A DNA stretch of 64,000 nucleotides from Lysobacterales bacterium (lineage in GTDB: Bacteria; Pseudomonadota; Gammaproteobacteria; Xanthomonadales; Rhodanobacteraceae). Position 1 is the stretch's first letter; every line of letters begins with the position of its first letter. The translations under genes and the position numbers were made by a program. The notes beneath the pieces were generated by a model, which searched no databases, was not told the DNA's origin, and was given only the letters and a program-made list of their open reading frames with translations. Location: the NCBI GenBank assembly GCA_017305135.1, contig JAFKNA010000004.1:1-64000 (forward strand). The letters run 5' to 3'. Shown one piece after another: positions 46,173-54,140 of the stretch.

Positions 46173-48290
46173 TCATTCTGGGCGCCCTTCATTGAGCTCT
46201 TCGCCGTCGACGCTTCCGATAAACAGCAGCTCCTCCCGTGCTTGGTCATCCGTGAAACGGATGTCCCAGCGTTTCTCCATGAATTTGAGCAGTCGAATGC
46301 CTCGCTCCCGAATCTCTTCGGGACCCCAATCGTCGCAATGGGAGACTTCGATTTCCGAGTGCGAGCCATCTGCGTAACCGTTGCGGAGCTTGGTGCCGTC
46401 GCGATTGCACTTCGGCTTCTTCTTTTCGGCGAAGGCGTCATTCTGCAGCGAAGAGTTGATTGAGGACGAGAGGAGCAACATATTCCCGAGGCTATTGCAG
46501 TAGGCCTCCCGCTCTCGCTCGCGAACGCCTTTGAAGGCTGGCTTCCACGCCCCAGTTTCAGATTGGGGATAGATGTGCTCGATGGAGATACTGTCCTTCG
46601 GAGTCTTGAACAGATCCATCCAGTCGACCTTCTTCTGACGACTGTTCGAGAATAGGTTCAACTCGTATTCATAGAGAAAATACCGCAAACCGGGCCAGCT
46701 GTAGTAGCCTTGGTCGTTCTCGAACTTCTTCTGGATCAATAGATAGAAATCATCGGTTGCAAAATGACCATCTTCGGTGAACGTGAAGCTCATCCGGTTC
46801 CGTAGTCGCTCCTTCAGCTCCGCTAAGTCCATGTCGCCACTGTCGATCGCGCGGACGGCGTTGCTGAACTCGGAACTGCGATAATTTGAACGGGTTTGCG
46901 TCAGCCGGAATACCACGAAAACAAACCGCTCGATCTCCTTGAAGATGCCGAGTCGCTGACCGGGATCATCGTATTTCTTCAAGATCGCCATCAGCAGCGG
47001 GCGGAAGTACGCCATGCCTAGCCGATTCAGGCGTTGAATCCATTCTGTCTCTTTCCGCGTCAGATCGCCCGACATTTCCGGGTAGAACGTGCGGAACCAG
47101 TGAACCGAGGACGTTTTGAGGCTTTTTACGTAGTCGCGAATTTCGTTCGGACGCAACTCAGCCACCATTATTAGCCCGCCGGCATCGACCTCTTCCAGTC
47201 CGTTCTCGTCGTCCGTCTCAAGGTCCGCTTTCGATGTTTGCTCCTCTGATTCCTCCAGTTCCACTGGCTGCACCATCTTCCGATGAACGCGCTGCGGTGT
47301 GAACTGCTCCTCCAGCAGAAACTTGATGTAGTCCCGCCCAGTCTGGCGCGAGAACTTGAAGTACATCATCCAGTGGGCTCGCAGAAAATCGTCGTCATTG
47401 AGCGGCTTCGACTTGTTGCGTCCCAATTGGAAGTAGACCTCTTTCCATGCGTCGTTAATCAAATCTCGGAGGTCGCGGCGCTCTGCAGGGTCCAGCTCCG
47501 CATCGGTATAGAGGGTCGTAAGGTAGATCAGGCGATTCTTGAGTAGCTCCAAATCCGACAGCGTCTTGCCGCGATTGTTCATCGTCTCGAAAGCGACGAA
47601 CACGTCAAATTCATCCTTGATGATGTACTCATTGAATAGGAACCGCTTAGTCAGCGTGCGGTATAGGTCTTGGAGCCCTGCGATACCTTCCTCCTTGTGC
47701 CATGCTCGCAATTGCTCCTTGAAGTATCGTTTCCCATTGCTGAGATTTAGCGTATAGAAGGTTTCGAATACCGTGCCGCCGCCCATCTCACCCAGAATCT
47801 GATACCGCATGTACTCATAGCTGGGATTGTCGACCGTGTAGCCGAACTTGTACGTGCGAAAAGCCTTGCCCGCAGGCTTCACCTCGAACAGGAACTTGCT
47901 TTCCACGGCCGCGATGCTGAGCGTGTCGGTCAGGTAGATCGCGTCGTCGGTCCGGCCCTTGTTTTCCGGCAGACTGCGAAGTAGCTCGATAAAGGCCTGC
48001 AAGAAGAGCGTGAAGGTCGTCAGTCGCTGTTGCCCATCAACGATGTGGTAAAGCTTGTACGAATGATCGTCGACCAGCCAAAACTCTTTGGCGTCCTCGT
48101 CAACTTTGCTGACCGGAATCTCCTTAAGCGTTAGCACGCCGGTGTAGTGCGAGCGACCGTCAGGTAGGTTGATCAAGTCTTCCCAGAAGGCGTCCAATTG
48201 CTCGCGGCCCCACGCGTACCCGCGCTGATAGTCGGGAATGCGGAACAGCTTTTCTTTGAACAGGCTATCGAGTGGTTTGGGTTCGTCCAT
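46173..48290 (-). CDS. GmrSD-like DUF262+DUF1524 protein (type IV restriction/anti-phage nuclease)
   Basis: A 705-residue protein. The N-terminal DUF262 (GmrS, ParB-like) domain has the family's IPDYQRGYAW (18-27) and nucleotide-hydrolysis motif DGQQR (85-89). The C-terminal DUF1524 (GmrD) domain has the His-Me finger nuclease motif IEHIYPQ (570-576, H572) and SLGNMLLLSSSINSSL. GmrSD and BrxU-type fusions use NTP to cut DNA carrying modified cytosines and so block phages. The start is ATG 48290 after GCGAGGA. It is flanked by attC-3 and attC-2, so it is a cassette of about 2.4 kb, large for its kind. Which modification it recognises is unknown. Confidence 0.88.
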   Translation of the reverse strand: MDEPKPLDSLFKEKLFRIPDYQRGYAWGREQLDAFWEDLINLPDGRSHYTGVLTLKEIPVSKVDEDAKEFWLVDDHSYKLYHIVDGQQRLTTFTLFLQAFIELLRSLPENKGRTDDAIYLTDTLSIAAVESKFLFEVKPAGKAFRTYKFGYTVDNPSYEYMRYQILGEMGGGTVFETFYTLNLSNGKRYFKEQLRAWHKEEGIAGLQDLYRTLTKRFLFNEYIIKDEFDVFVAFETMNNRGKTLSDLELLKNRLIYLTTLYTDAELDPAERRDLRDLINDAWKEVYFQLGRNKSKPLNDDDFLRAHWMMYFKFSRQTGRDYIKFLLEEQFTPQRVHRKMVQPVELEESEEQTSKADLETDDENGLEEVDAGGLIMVAELRPNEIRDYVKSLKTSSVHWFRTFYPEMSGDLTRKETEWIQRLNRLGMAYFRPLLMAILKKYDDPGQRLGIFKEIERFVFVVFRLTQTRSNYRSSEFSNAVRAIDSGDMDLAELKERLRNRMSFTFTEDGHFATDDFYLLIQKKFENDQGYYSWPGLRYFLYEYELNLFSNSRQKKVDWMDLFKTPKDSISIEHIYPQSETGAWKPAFKGVREREREAYCNSLGNMLLLSSSINSSLQNDAFAEKKKPKCNRDGTKLRNGYADGSHSEIEVSHCDDWGPEEIRERGIRLLKFMEKRWDIRFTDDQAREELLFIGSVDGEELNEGRPE

Positions 48291-48306
48291 CGCAATCCTC
48301 GCTTGA

Positions 48307-48393
48307 TCAAAGTCTCTCGATGAGCAGCGGTTTCTCAACGTGATTGCATTCGTCGAGCGGAAATTGTTTGACTGTGGTCGATTCCATGCCCAT
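48307..48393 (-). CDS. possible 28-residue ORF at the head of the gmrSD cassette
   Basis: ATG 48393 (or 48387) to TGA 48307 encodes MGMESTTVKQFPLDECNH, then VEKPLLIERL. It is the first frame after attC-3 and ends 17 bp before the GmrSD start codon. It could be a leader peptide, a remnant of an earlier gene or chance. No ribosome site stands out. Nothing in the sequence gives a function. Confidence 0.3.
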   Translation of the reverse strand: MGMESTTVKQFPLDECNHVEKPLLIERL

Positions 48394-48415
48394 GAATCTC
48401 ACGGTCTTCTTGGCT

Positions 48416-48473
48416 GCATAACGCCTGAATTTAGCGGCGCGCGCAGCGCGTCCGCTGGAATGAATAGTTAGAC
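48416..48473 (-). other. attC-3, integron cassette recombination site
   Basis: On the minus strand R'' is GTCTAAC (48467-48473) and R' is GTTATGC (48416-48422), 58 bp overall. The arms ATTCCAGCGGACG and GCCGCTAAATTCAG pair with offset, leaving extrahelical bases, around a GC-rich loop. This is the best-formed site of the array and nearly identical to attC-1. Confidence 0.9.
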
Positions 48474-48505
48474 GATTGCGACACGATGCGTTGGAGCGAT
48501 GAGCT

Positions 48506-48560
48506 GTTAGGCAGACATAACGCATACGCGACCGATGCGGTGAAGTTACCAGTTTTGAAC
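48506..48560 (-). other. attC-like remnant next to attC-3
   Basis: On the minus strand CGCAT...ATGCG forms a short hairpin that ends in GTTATGTC (R'-like, about 48514-48521), directly followed by GCCTAAC (R''-like, 48506-48512). No gene lies between this and attC-3. It may be the remains of one or two eroded sites, or a tiny geneless cassette. Confidence 0.35.
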
Positions 48561-48628
48561 GCCTCGAGCTTGGTGAAAAGTGCCAGACAAAAGCTACCAA
48601 GTACGAAGGACGACATGCTGCGACGATG

Positions 48629-48892
48629 CTAGACGAAGCGCTGAATTAACCAAACAACTAAGAGCGTTACGGCTATAAGGGGTAGCCCAATCATCAAAAT
48701 CAGAAGTTGCCGACCAAACAGCCCCGGGTCGTATTGGGGGCTTTTTGGATCGCTGTGCCGATTAATGTTTTTGCGAAGGCTAGTGCCTAAGCTTTCGTTG
48801 CCGCCCCTCTGCCGAGATTGCCATCGGAGCAGGCCGACCACGCCCAAAATTGCTGTAATGATGTACCAGTACTGACTGGGCTGCTCTGACAT
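48629..48892 (-). CDS. gene-cassette membrane protein, 87 residues
   Basis: A small protein with two predicted helices: one near the N terminus (YWYIITAILGVVGLL, residues 8-22) and one at the C terminus (LLILMIGLPLIAVTLLVVWL, about 64-83), joined by a basic, polar loop (SLRKNINRHSDPKS). The ATG at 48890-48892 directly abuts the R' box GTTAGAC of attC-4, so the site itself serves as leader and no Shine-Dalgarno is possible beyond it. No family recognised. The two-helix shape with a cytoplasmic loop is compatible with toxin, phage-defence effector or housekeeping roles; I do not choose. Confidence 0.7.
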   Translation of the reverse strand: MSEQPSQYWYIITAILGVVGLLRWQSRQRGGNESLGTSLRKNINRHSDPKSPQYDPGLFGRQLLILMIGLPLIAVTLLVVWLIQRFV

Positions 48893-48959
48893 GTCTAACT
48901 ACTATTCGATGACAAAGTGGGACGCCCGCGGGTCCTGCGAGAATAAAAATACGTTAAGA
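48893..48959 (-). other. attC-4, probable integron cassette recombination site
   Basis: On the minus strand R' is a perfect GTTAGAC (48893-48899) and R'' is TCTTAAC (48953-48959). Outer arms ATTCTCG and CGAAT pair with one extra base, and an inner GGAC/GTCC stem caps the hairpin. Weaker than attC-3 but in the same orientation and spacing. Confidence 0.65.
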
Positions 48960-49254
48960 AATCAGCGAGTTACGCCGAAGTTGCAGCCTAATCCGACAGC
49001 CTAATCGTGCGGTCTTTTCCACGCTCGGGAGAGCCGTCGACTGCGATGGTCCCATTCGGTGAGGGTGGTTGCAACCGGCGAAAGCTGCACCGATCCTTGG
49101 GTCTTGGGGTGCTCGATAAGGTAGGCGCGCTCGCGCGACTTGCGGCGTGCGCAAACCGCGGGGGCTGTTGCCGCCGGCGTGGTAGCGATGACAGCCGCTC
49201 TTGAATGCATGACGTCGGAACGGTTGCCCATGTGCGCTGGGAAGGCCGAGCGGA
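48960..49254. other. edge of the cassette array, no gene recognised
   Basis: 295 bp between attC-4 and the GNAT gene. Two copies of GGATTAGGCTG/GATTAGGCTG (minus strand, about 48983-49010) resemble R' boxes. Base composition rises back toward that of the core genome. Open frames exist but show no family features. Confidence 0.4.
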
Positions 49255-49803
49255 TCACGTCGTGCCGCCTGTGCCGAGTTTGAACCCAACCCGCACCACT
49301 CCGGGTTCGCCTTCCATTGCGCCCCTCACGGCGCCGAGTTGCTGGGCGAGTTCCAGCATGGTGGCGTTCTCGGTCAGGACGGCGCCCCAGAGTTCCTCCA
49401 GGCCGCGGGCGCGGGCGTCGTCGAGGAGGCATTGCAGCAGGGCGCGGCCAAGGCCGAGGCCGGTGACGGAGGGATCGACGATCACGCCGAATTCGGCGCG
49501 TTTTCCGGCGCGGTCGGCGTAGTAGCGGGCGTCGCCGCGGATTTCTTCATCGGAGTCGATGGCGACCCAGGCGGCGGCCCAGGCGGGGTCGGGATTGGCG
49601 AGCCGCGTCGCGACTTCAGGCGAGAGCGCGCCCAGGCGGTGGAAGACGCGCAGGCGAATCTGCTCGGGCGTGAGGCGGGCGAAGGCGCGCACGAGGGCGT
49701 CGGCGTCGGTGGCGCGGATCGGGCGCAGCAGGAAGCGGCGGCCGTCGCTGGCGGTGAAGGTGTCGGCGGGATCAGGTCCGGGAGAGGTCGAGGTGTGGTG
49801 CAT
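49255..49803 (-). CDS. GNAT-family N-acetyltransferase
   Basis: A 182-residue single-domain GNAT. FLLRPIRATDADALVRAFAR opens the fold, EFGVIVDPSVTGLGLGRALL holds the acetyl-CoA pyrophosphate loop (Q/R-x-x-G-x-G/A type, here GLGLGRA), and ARGLEELWGAVLTENATML gives the last strands. It resembles the acetyltransferase domain of PatZ-type protein acetylases without the CoA-ligase part. Substrate unknown. The start is ATG 49803. The gene lies just outside the cassette array and has core-like base composition. Confidence 0.88.
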   Translation of the reverse strand: MHHTSTSPGPDPADTFTASDGRRFLLRPIRATDADALVRAFARLTPEQIRLRVFHRLGALSPEVATRLANPDPAWAAAWVAIDSDEEIRGDARYYADRAGKRAEFGVIVDPSVTGLGLGRALLQCLLDDARARGLEELWGAVLTENATMLELAQQLGAVRGAMEGEPGVVRVGFKLGTGGTT

Positions 49804-49975
49804 CCGGCGAGCATACGCCACGGGTGACGGGGCGGTGCCAACGCGAGTGCGCCGCCGCGCTTCCTGGGAAGGGCTGGCCAGGGGCGGCCGCCTTTTGCGC
49901 TCACGTCGAGGGAAGAGCGCCGAGCTGGGGCTCGGCATTCCCAGAAAAGCAGGCTTGCGGCCCGTTGTTCGGGGG

Positions 49976-50365
49976 CTAGGGCGTTGGCACGGTCGTGCCG
50001 TTCGCGGCCAGTGCTCCGGCCAGCACGAGCAGGAAGCCGACGACGGCGATTGCGGCGTGCACGTAGACGACCGTCTTGGGCAGCAGCACGCGGCGTTCCT
50101 GGTAGCCGAGGTTGAGGTAGAGGCCGCCGACGGCGGCGATGACCAGCAGCACCAGACCCCAGGTGGCGTAGGTCGGGAGGCCGATGGTGAAGGCGGCGAA
50201 GAGGAGCAGGGTGAGGCCGGCGGCGGCAAGCAGGCCATGCAGCATGGCCAGCCATGCCGGTGGGTTGCGGTCACCGGAAACACGCATACCCGCCATCACC
50301 AGGCCACCGCCGGCGGCCAGCGCGAACAGGACGATGCTCGTCCAGAGGATGATCTGTACGGTCAC
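49976..50365 (-). CDS. small four-helix membrane protein, unknown function
   Basis: A 129-residue hydrophobic protein with four helices: IILWTSIVLFALAAGGGL, LAMLHGLLAAAGLTLLLFAA, WGLVLLVIAAVGGLYLNLGY and VYVHAAIAVVGFLLVLAGAL. I chose the GTG start at 50363-50365 because a strong AGGAGGG site lies six bases before it. Histidines in helices 2 and 4 (MLHG, YVHA) recall heme- or quinone-binding membrane proteins, but this is only an impression. It stands alone, 172 bp from the GNAT gene. Confidence 0.75.
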   Translation of the reverse strand: MTVQIILWTSIVLFALAAGGGLVMAGMRVSGDRNPPAWLAMLHGLLAAAGLTLLLFAAFTIGLPTYATWGLVLLVIAAVGGLYLNLGYQERRVLLPKTVVYVHAAIAVVGFLLVLAGALAANGTTVPTP

Positions 50366-50521
50366 GGCTTCCCTCCTGCAGACGGCGCGATGCCGCCTTC
50401 TCGCGCCAGCTTGGCACCGTGCACGGGACGGGGCACGTTGCGGCGCAGCGCAAAGGCTTGATGGGCGGCCAGCGCACAGGATGGAATGCGTCGGAAGTGG
50501 GTTCCAGGCGCCCTTCAAAAT

Positions 50522-50697
50522 GGGTGCCGCTTTGGCGGGCATGACGTCGGGACGGGATGGCGGAGCCAGGAATGGCGGCACGCGGCGTTCCAGTCTGCAA
50601 GACGCCATGCGCTTTCCTTCCACGCGGCGGGACCGTGGCGGGTGGTCGCTCCGGGCATGCCTTCAGGTGGATGCCCGCTTTCGCGGGCATGACGGCG
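50522..50697. repeat. family-C dyad repeats
   Basis: A diverged copy at 50522-50550 (GGGTGCCGCTTTGGCGGGCA) and a sharp one at 50669-50697 (ATGCCCGCTTTCGCGGGCAT) lie in the 378-bp gap between the membrane-protein gene and the TauE/SafE gene. No gene was found in the gap. Confidence 0.75.
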
Positions 50698-50743
50698 GAT
50701 GGACCCGGGGCGTAGCCCTCGGCCCTCGGCCCTCAGCCTTCTC

Positions 50744-51469
50744 TCAAGGCACCGCGCATTCGAACGGCAGCCACGCGTGCAGCCACGGCGCGCTGCCGAG
50801 CAGCCAGGGGCCGGCGAGGGTGAGCACGGCGCTGGCCAGCAGCATGGAGCCGGCGATGCGCTTGCCGGCGGGTTTGGCGGCGAAGCCGACGAAGCGTTGC
50901 GCGCCGAAGGCGGCGGCGAGCATGGCGGGGGCGGTGCCGAGGCCGAACGCGGCCATGGTGGCGGCGGCGCCGAGGGCGTCGGCCTGCAGGGCGGCGATCA
51001 GCAGCACGGTGTAGACGAAGCCGCAGGGCATCCAGCCCCAGACCATGCCGAAGCCGAAGGCGCCGGGCAGGTGGCGCACCGGCAGCAGGCGGCGGCCGAG
51101 CGGGGCGAGCTTCGGCCAGACGTGGCGGCCGATGCCGAAGCCGGGATCGCGCACGCGGCCGAAGGCGACCAGCGCGCCGAGCAGCAGGGCGACGGCGCTC
51201 AGCGCGCGCAGGCTGGCGCGCACGGCGTCGATGTCGAGCAGGGCGATGAGGCCGCCGAACACGCCGCCGAAGAGCAGGCCGGCGAGCGCGTACGAGCTGA
51301 TGCGGCCGAGCTGGTAGCCGAGCAGCAGGTGGCGTTTGAGACGACCGTCCGGACGGCGCGCGGTGGCGATGCCGAGGGCGGCGGAAATGCCGCCGCACAT
51401 CACCACGCAGTGGCCGCTCGCGGCGAGCCCGAGCAGCATGGCGGCGCCGAGGGTGAGGCCGTTGCTCAC
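50744..51469 (-). CDS. sulfite exporter TauE/SafE-type membrane protein of the cco cluster
   Basis: A 241-residue polytopic protein of the UreH_2/TauE-SafE group commonly found after ccoS. Helix 1 carries HCVVMCGGIS and a middle helix carries GWMPCGFVYTVLL; the paired cysteines recall DsbD/CcdA and copper-handling membrane proteins. In related clusters members help in cytochrome oxidase copper or redox assembly. It overlaps ccoS by 4 bp, so it belongs to the cco operon. The true substrate is uncertain. Confidence 0.88.
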   Translation of the reverse strand: MSNGLTLGAAMLLGLAASGHCVVMCGGISAALGIATARRPDGRLKRHLLLGYQLGRISSYALAGLLFGGVFGGLIALLDIDAVRASLRALSAVALLLGALVAFGRVRDPGFGIGRHVWPKLAPLGRRLLPVRHLPGAFGFGMVWGWMPCGFVYTVLLIAALQADALGAAATMAAFGLGTAPAMLAAAFGAQRFVGFAAKPAGKRIAGSMLLASAVLTLAGPWLLGSAPWLHAWLPFECAVP

Positions 51470-51678
51470 GCACCGTGCTCCGTATTCCGGCGTGCAGCCG
51501 CGGCTTCCGGGCTTGGCGCGGCGTCGGCGCGCACGCGCGGTTCGTCGTCGAGCAGCGGCAGCAGGCCGGGCGTGTCCATGTCGTCGAATTGGTCGTGGTC
51601 GACGGCCCAGAAAAAGGCGACGCCGGCGCCGACCAGCAGCAGGATGGACAGCGGGATCATGACGACGAGGATGTTCAT
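51466..51678 (-). CDS. ccoS: cbb3 oxidase maturation protein CcoS
   Basis: A 70-residue protein with one N-terminal helix (MNILVVMIPLSILLLVGAGV) followed by the CcoS signature AFFWAVDHDQFDDMDTPG. CcoS is needed for insertion of heme and copper into CcoN. It overlaps both ccoI (upstream) and the TauE/SafE gene (downstream) by 4 bp. Confidence 0.95.
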   Translation of the reverse strand: MNILVVMIPLSILLLVGAGVAFFWAVDHDQFDDMDTPGLLPLLDDEPRVRADAAPSPEAAAARRNTEHGA

Positions 51679-54140
51679 GCGGGCGTCTCCAGCACGCGGA
51701 TGGCGGGCACCGGGCGGACCGGCTCGCGGTGGCGGCCGACCCGCATCGCGTTCAGCACCACGCCGAGCGAACTCACCGACATACCGATCGCGGCGAGCCA
51801 GGGCGGCACGAAGCCGAGCGCGCCGAGCGGCACCACGGACAGGTTGTAGAGCAGCGCCCAGCGTTGGTTCTGGCGCAGGATGGCGAGGGTTTCGCGGGCG
51901 ATGCGGCGCGCCTCGGGCAGCGCGGACAGGCGCTGGCCCGACAGCACCACGTCGCTGGAGGCTTGCGCCAGTTCGGCGCCGCTGGCGAGCGCCACGGCGA
52001 CGTCGGCCCCGGCCAGCACCGGCGCGTCGTTGATGCCATCGCCGACGGCGATGACGCGGGCGCCGCCGGCGCGCAGTTCCGCCAGCCGCGCCAGCTTGTC
52101 GGCCGGCTGCTGGCGCGCATGCCAGCGCCCGATGCCGAGCGCCCGGGCCGCCGCCGCCACCTTGGGCGCAGCGTCGCCGCTGGCGATGGCGACGTCGAGA
52201 TCCTGTGCCTGCAGCGCGGCCACCGCTTCCGCGGCGTCGGCGCGCAGGCGCTCGGACAGATGGAAGGCGGCGACAAGGCCCTCGTCGCCGGCGAGCACCA
52301 CGGCATCCTCGAGCGCGGGATCGATGGTGTCCTGTTGCAGCGCGAAGCGGGCATGGCCGAGGCGCAGCCGGCGCCCACCGATGCGGCCGGAAAGGCCGCC
52401 GCCCGCTTCCGCGCGGAGCTCGTCGACCGTGCCCGCAGCGGTATCGCCTGCAGCATGGTGGATGGCCTGCGCGACCGGGTGGCCGCTGCCGCGCGCCAGC
52501 GCACCGGCCAGCGCCAGCGCCTCGGCGCGACGGGCGGGCGCGTCGCCGGCGGCCGGCGGCAGGGCGATTTCGCCGAGCGCGAGCTCGGGTTCGGTGAGGG
52601 TGCCGGTTTTGTCGAACACGACGTGCGTGGCGGTGGCGAGCCCCTCGATCGCGTCCGAGCGCACCACCAGCACGCCGTTCTTAGCCAACACGGCCAGCGC
52701 CCGGGTGAGCGCGGCCGGCACCGCCAGCGCGAAGGCGCAGGGGCAGGACACCACCAGCACCGCCAGCGTGGCGGTGAACGCGCGCGCGGGATCGACCAGG
52801 CTCCAGCCGATCGCGGTCAGCGTGGCGAGGACGAGCACGCGGGCGACGAAACCCGCCGCGGCGCGCTCGCCGGCCTCGGCCAGGCGCGGGCGCTCGGTCT
52901 GCGCGCGCGTCACCAGGGCGACGATGCCGGCCAGCACGGTGTCGGCGCCCACGCGTCGTACGCTGAGTTCGGCCGGGCCTTCGACCAGCACGCTGCCGGC
53001 CACCAGTTCCTCGCCGCGTCGCTTTTCGAGCGGCGCCGATTCGCCGGAGAGGAGCGCCTCGTCGACGCGGCAGCGCAGGCTGGCGAGCACGCCGTCGGCG
53101 GGCACGGCGCTGCCCTCGGCGACGTGCACGCGGTCGCCGGGCAGGAGTTCCACCGCGCCGACCCGCTCCAGGGTGCCGTCGGCGCGGTAGCGGTCGGCGA
53201 AGACGGGCGTGAGGCGCGCCAGCGCGTCGCTGAGGTCGCCGGCGCGGTGGCGCGCGCGCATCTCCAGATAGCGCCCGACCAGCAGGAAGAACACGAACAT
53301 GCTGACCGAGTCGAAATAGACGTCCGCGCCGCCGATGAAGGCCTCGACCACGCTGGCGCCGAAGATGAGGGCGATGGCCAGCGCCACCGGCACGTCCATG
53401 CCGAGCCGGCGCGCCTTGAGCGTGCGCAGCGCGCCGGCGAAGAACGGGCGTGCGGCATAGAACACCACCGGCGTGGCGACCAGCAGGCCGAGCCAGCGGA
53501 AGAAGTCGCGCGTGCCGGTGTCGACGCCGTCGAAGGCGCCCAGATACAGCGCGCTGGCGTACATCATCGCCTGCATGGCGCCGAAGCCGGCGACGATCAG
53601 GCGCTTCAGCGCCGCGCGCGATTCGCGCTTGCGGGCATCGTCCAGCGCCGCCGCGTCGAGCGGCGAGGCGCGGTAGCCGGCGCGGGCGAAGGCGTCGAGG
53701 ATGGCCGGCAGGCTGCACTCGCGCTCGTCCCAGGCCAGGCGTGCGCGGCGCGCGCCGGCGTTGACCTGCACGCTGGCGACGCCGGGCAGGGCGCCGAGCG
53801 CGCGCTCGATCAGCCACACGCAGGCGGCGCAGCGCACGCCCTCGACCAGCAGCACCGATTCGCGGCGGCCGGCGCCGAGATCGCGCACCACGTGGCGGGC
53901 GAGTTCCGGGCGCTCCCATGCGGCGGCGCTGCGGCGGCTTTCCTCGGCGTCTGGAGCGCGCTGCGCGGGGCCGCTGCGCAGCCGGTAGTAGTCGCCGAGA
54001 CCGAGCTGGTCGATCCACTCCGCCGCGGCGCGGCAACCCTGGCAGCAGACCGCACGCTCGGCGCCGGCGATCCGCGCCAGCGGCGGCTCGGCCGGCAGCG
54101 CCTCGCCACAATGCCAGCAGCCGGCGGGGAGCGCGTTCAC
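51675..54140 (-). CDS. ccoI: copper-translocating P1B-type ATPase CcoI (FixI)
   Basis: An 821-residue P-type ATPase that supplies copper to cbb3 oxidase. An N-terminal cysteine-rich segment (CWHCGEAL, CCQGC) precedes a heavy-metal-associated domain with GVRCAACVW. The membrane metal site is SCPCAFALAV near residue 465, the phosphorylation site DKTGTLTEPE near 510, and the hinge GDGINDAPVLAGADVAVALA. It overlaps its neighbours by 4 bp on both sides. The double-cysteine N terminus is typical of CcoI/FixI rather than of copper-detoxifying CopA. Confidence 0.96.
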   Translation of the reverse strand: MNALPAGCWHCGEALPAEPPLARIAGAERAVCCQGCRAAAEWIDQLGLGDYYRLRSGPAQRAPDAEESRRSAAAWERPELARHVVRDLGAGRRESVLLVEGVRCAACVWLIERALGALPGVASVQVNAGARRARLAWDERECSLPAILDAFARAGYRASPLDAAALDDARKRESRAALKRLIVAGFGAMQAMMYASALYLGAFDGVDTGTRDFFRWLGLLVATPVVFYAARPFFAGALRTLKARRLGMDVPVALAIALIFGASVVEAFIGGADVYFDSVSMFVFFLLVGRYLEMRARHRAGDLSDALARLTPVFADRYRADGTLERVGAVELLPGDRVHVAEGSAVPADGVLASLRCRVDEALLSGESAPLEKRRGEELVAGSVLVEGPAELSVRRVGADTVLAGIVALVTRAQTERPRLAEAGERAAAGFVARVLVLATLTAIGWSLVDPARAFTATLAVLVVSCPCAFALAVPAALTRALAVLAKNGVLVVRSDAIEGLATATHVVFDKTGTLTEPELALGEIALPPAAGDAPARRAEALALAGALARGSGHPVAQAIHHAAGDTAAGTVDELRAEAGGGLSGRIGGRRLRLGHARFALQQDTIDPALEDAVVLAGDEGLVAAFHLSERLRADAAEAVAALQAQDLDVAIASGDAAPKVAAAARALGIGRWHARQQPADKLARLAELRAGGARVIAVGDGINDAPVLAGADVAVALASGAELAQASSDVVLSGQRLSALPEARRIARETLAILRQNQRWALLYNLSVVPLGALGFVPPWLAAIGMSVSSLGVVLNAMRVGRHREPVRPVPAIRVLETPA

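Noticed and set aside
48431-48616. A 61-codon minus-strand frame (MSSFVLGSF...) overlapping attC-3
   Set aside because: It reads through the attC and ends inside it; the last third is just translated attC sequence. No ribosome site is visible.
44600-49300. An integron integrase or a Pc promoter/attI site
   Set aside because: No tyrosine-recombinase frame of about 320 residues exists on either strand; the only transposase-like frame is IS3 OrfA. The array is therefore called a CALIN.
48954-49432. Two short minus-strand frames between attC-4 and the GNAT gene
   Set aside because: They are Arg/Pro-rich, overlap the GNAT gene and show no family features; coding is not supported.
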